DNA of 64,000 nt from Rhizopus arrhizus (taxonomy: Eukaryota; Mucoromycota; Mucoromycetes; Mucorales; Rhizopodaceae), in NCBI GenBank assembly GCA_024220505.1, contig JAKZZE010000039.1, positions 248,001 through 312,000 of the forward strand, given 5' to 3'. The notes under the pieces are model-generated. The model did not search any database, had not been told where the DNA came from, and worked only from the letters and a program-made list of their open reading frames with translations. Position numbers and translations under genes: made by a program. This document shows positions 63,901 through 64,000 of the stretch, one piece after another. Numbering within the stretch: position 1 is the first letter of the stretch; the number at the start of each line of letters is the position of its first letter.

Positions 63901-63973
63901 TGATAGCTAAATTGGTAACAAGAATGTTTAACTTGTGCATCAGATCTAATCCTATTACAACTTCAGTATCCAA
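60951..63973 (-). pseudogene. pol: Pol of Ty3 family C, one frameshift in the integrase region
   Basis: The frame 63973-61634 (which is also open at the right edge) holds the end of the protease (TEVVIGLDLMHKLNI), reverse transcriptase (AFVDDIIIFSK), RNase H (VATDASNYSIGAVLYQ), integrase zinc domain (HLEGHRGAQAIVTALHSDGI to CPDCQKF) and core motifs (CIDTAGPFPTS, QSDNGTEYVNE, NGIVERWVG). After WVGKTK the reading moves to the other frame, 61772-60951, with the rest of the integrase (EDWDLYVDSTQEALNNTH) and a chromodomain (YKVRWKGYGEEDDTWEPASH). The shift lies in an A-rich run (AAAACAAAAAAT) near 61755, fitting a one-base loss. Apart from that it looks intact. Confidence 0.9.
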
Positions 63974-64000
63974 GGAAAGAGGAAGGACTTCAAAAGAATG

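Larger units (their letters stand above)
60185..64000 (-). mobile_element. Ty3 chromovirus, family C, partial (continues to the right)
   Basis: The 3' LTR (60185-60525, 341 bp) is followed on the sense side by a purine tract (CCTGGAAGGGGGCAA, 60526-60540), a noncoding part to about 60950, and pol on the minus strand to the window edge. The element is inserted into a family B LTR. Gag, most of the protease and the 5' LTR lie outside. Confidence 0.93.

Overview
Organism. The window reads as nuclear DNA of an early-diverging filamentous fungus, most likely Mucoromycota (Mucorales, close to Rhizopus or Mucor). The reasons are AT-rich DNA, genes with many 45-70 bp GT-AG introns, fungal housekeeping proteins (formin, Rad9, lanosterol synthase, DRG1-type GTPase), secreted copper-radical oxidase and pectinesterase, and a dense mixture of IS630/Tc1/mariner transposons, L1-like LINE fragments and Ty3 chromoviruses. 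The genus is inferred; no rRNA, tRNA or mitochondrial sequence was seen. LAYOUT. 1-3101: 5' part of a formin gene (minus). 3840-13513: an accessory island. Two nearly identical inverted copies of an IS630-like transposon, each carrying the same internal stop and the same inserted solo LTR, flank a C2H2-type zinc-finger gene and about 3.46 kb of a 13-bp minisatellite. 13754-14639: rhodanese-domain gene. 14896-17222: broken gene remnant, Tc1 fragment and a 5'-truncated LINE with a 44-A tail. 17298-27270: the gene-dense core, with RAD9 (+), a glyoxal-oxidase-like enzyme (+), lanosterol synthase ERG7 (+), the DRG1/RBG1 GTPase (-) and a secreted pectinesterase (-). 28505-35870: decayed LINE and DDE-transposon pieces, several unrecognised ORFs and a probable pseudogene. 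36948-51571: solo LTRs from three families, a LINE split by one of them, a full-length Ty3 chromovirus (family A, 39024-45081, 5-bp target duplication), and a run of Tc1 elements of which one is nested inside another. 51572-57511: a second full-length Ty3 chromovirus (family B) with one long gag-pol ORF. 57661-59838: two unrecognised genes between oppositely oriented family-B LTRs. 60185-64000: a third chromovirus (family C), running off the right edge and inserted into a family-B LTR. HOW IT FITS TOGETHER. The core from 17.3 to 27.3 kb is ordinary housekeeping and secreted-enzyme DNA with short intergenic gaps. Everything else is repeat-driven. Several insertions can be ordered because one element interrupts another: LTR D into IS630, LTR C into LINE, Tc1 C into Tc1 B, Ty3 C into LTR B. 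The most unusual structures are the 13-bp array with higher-order variant blocks between inverted transposons, a probable rhodanese/beta-lactamase-fold fusion, a 9-bp microexon in the DRG1 gene, and a single in-frame TGA separating gag from pol in the otherwise intact family-A retroelement.
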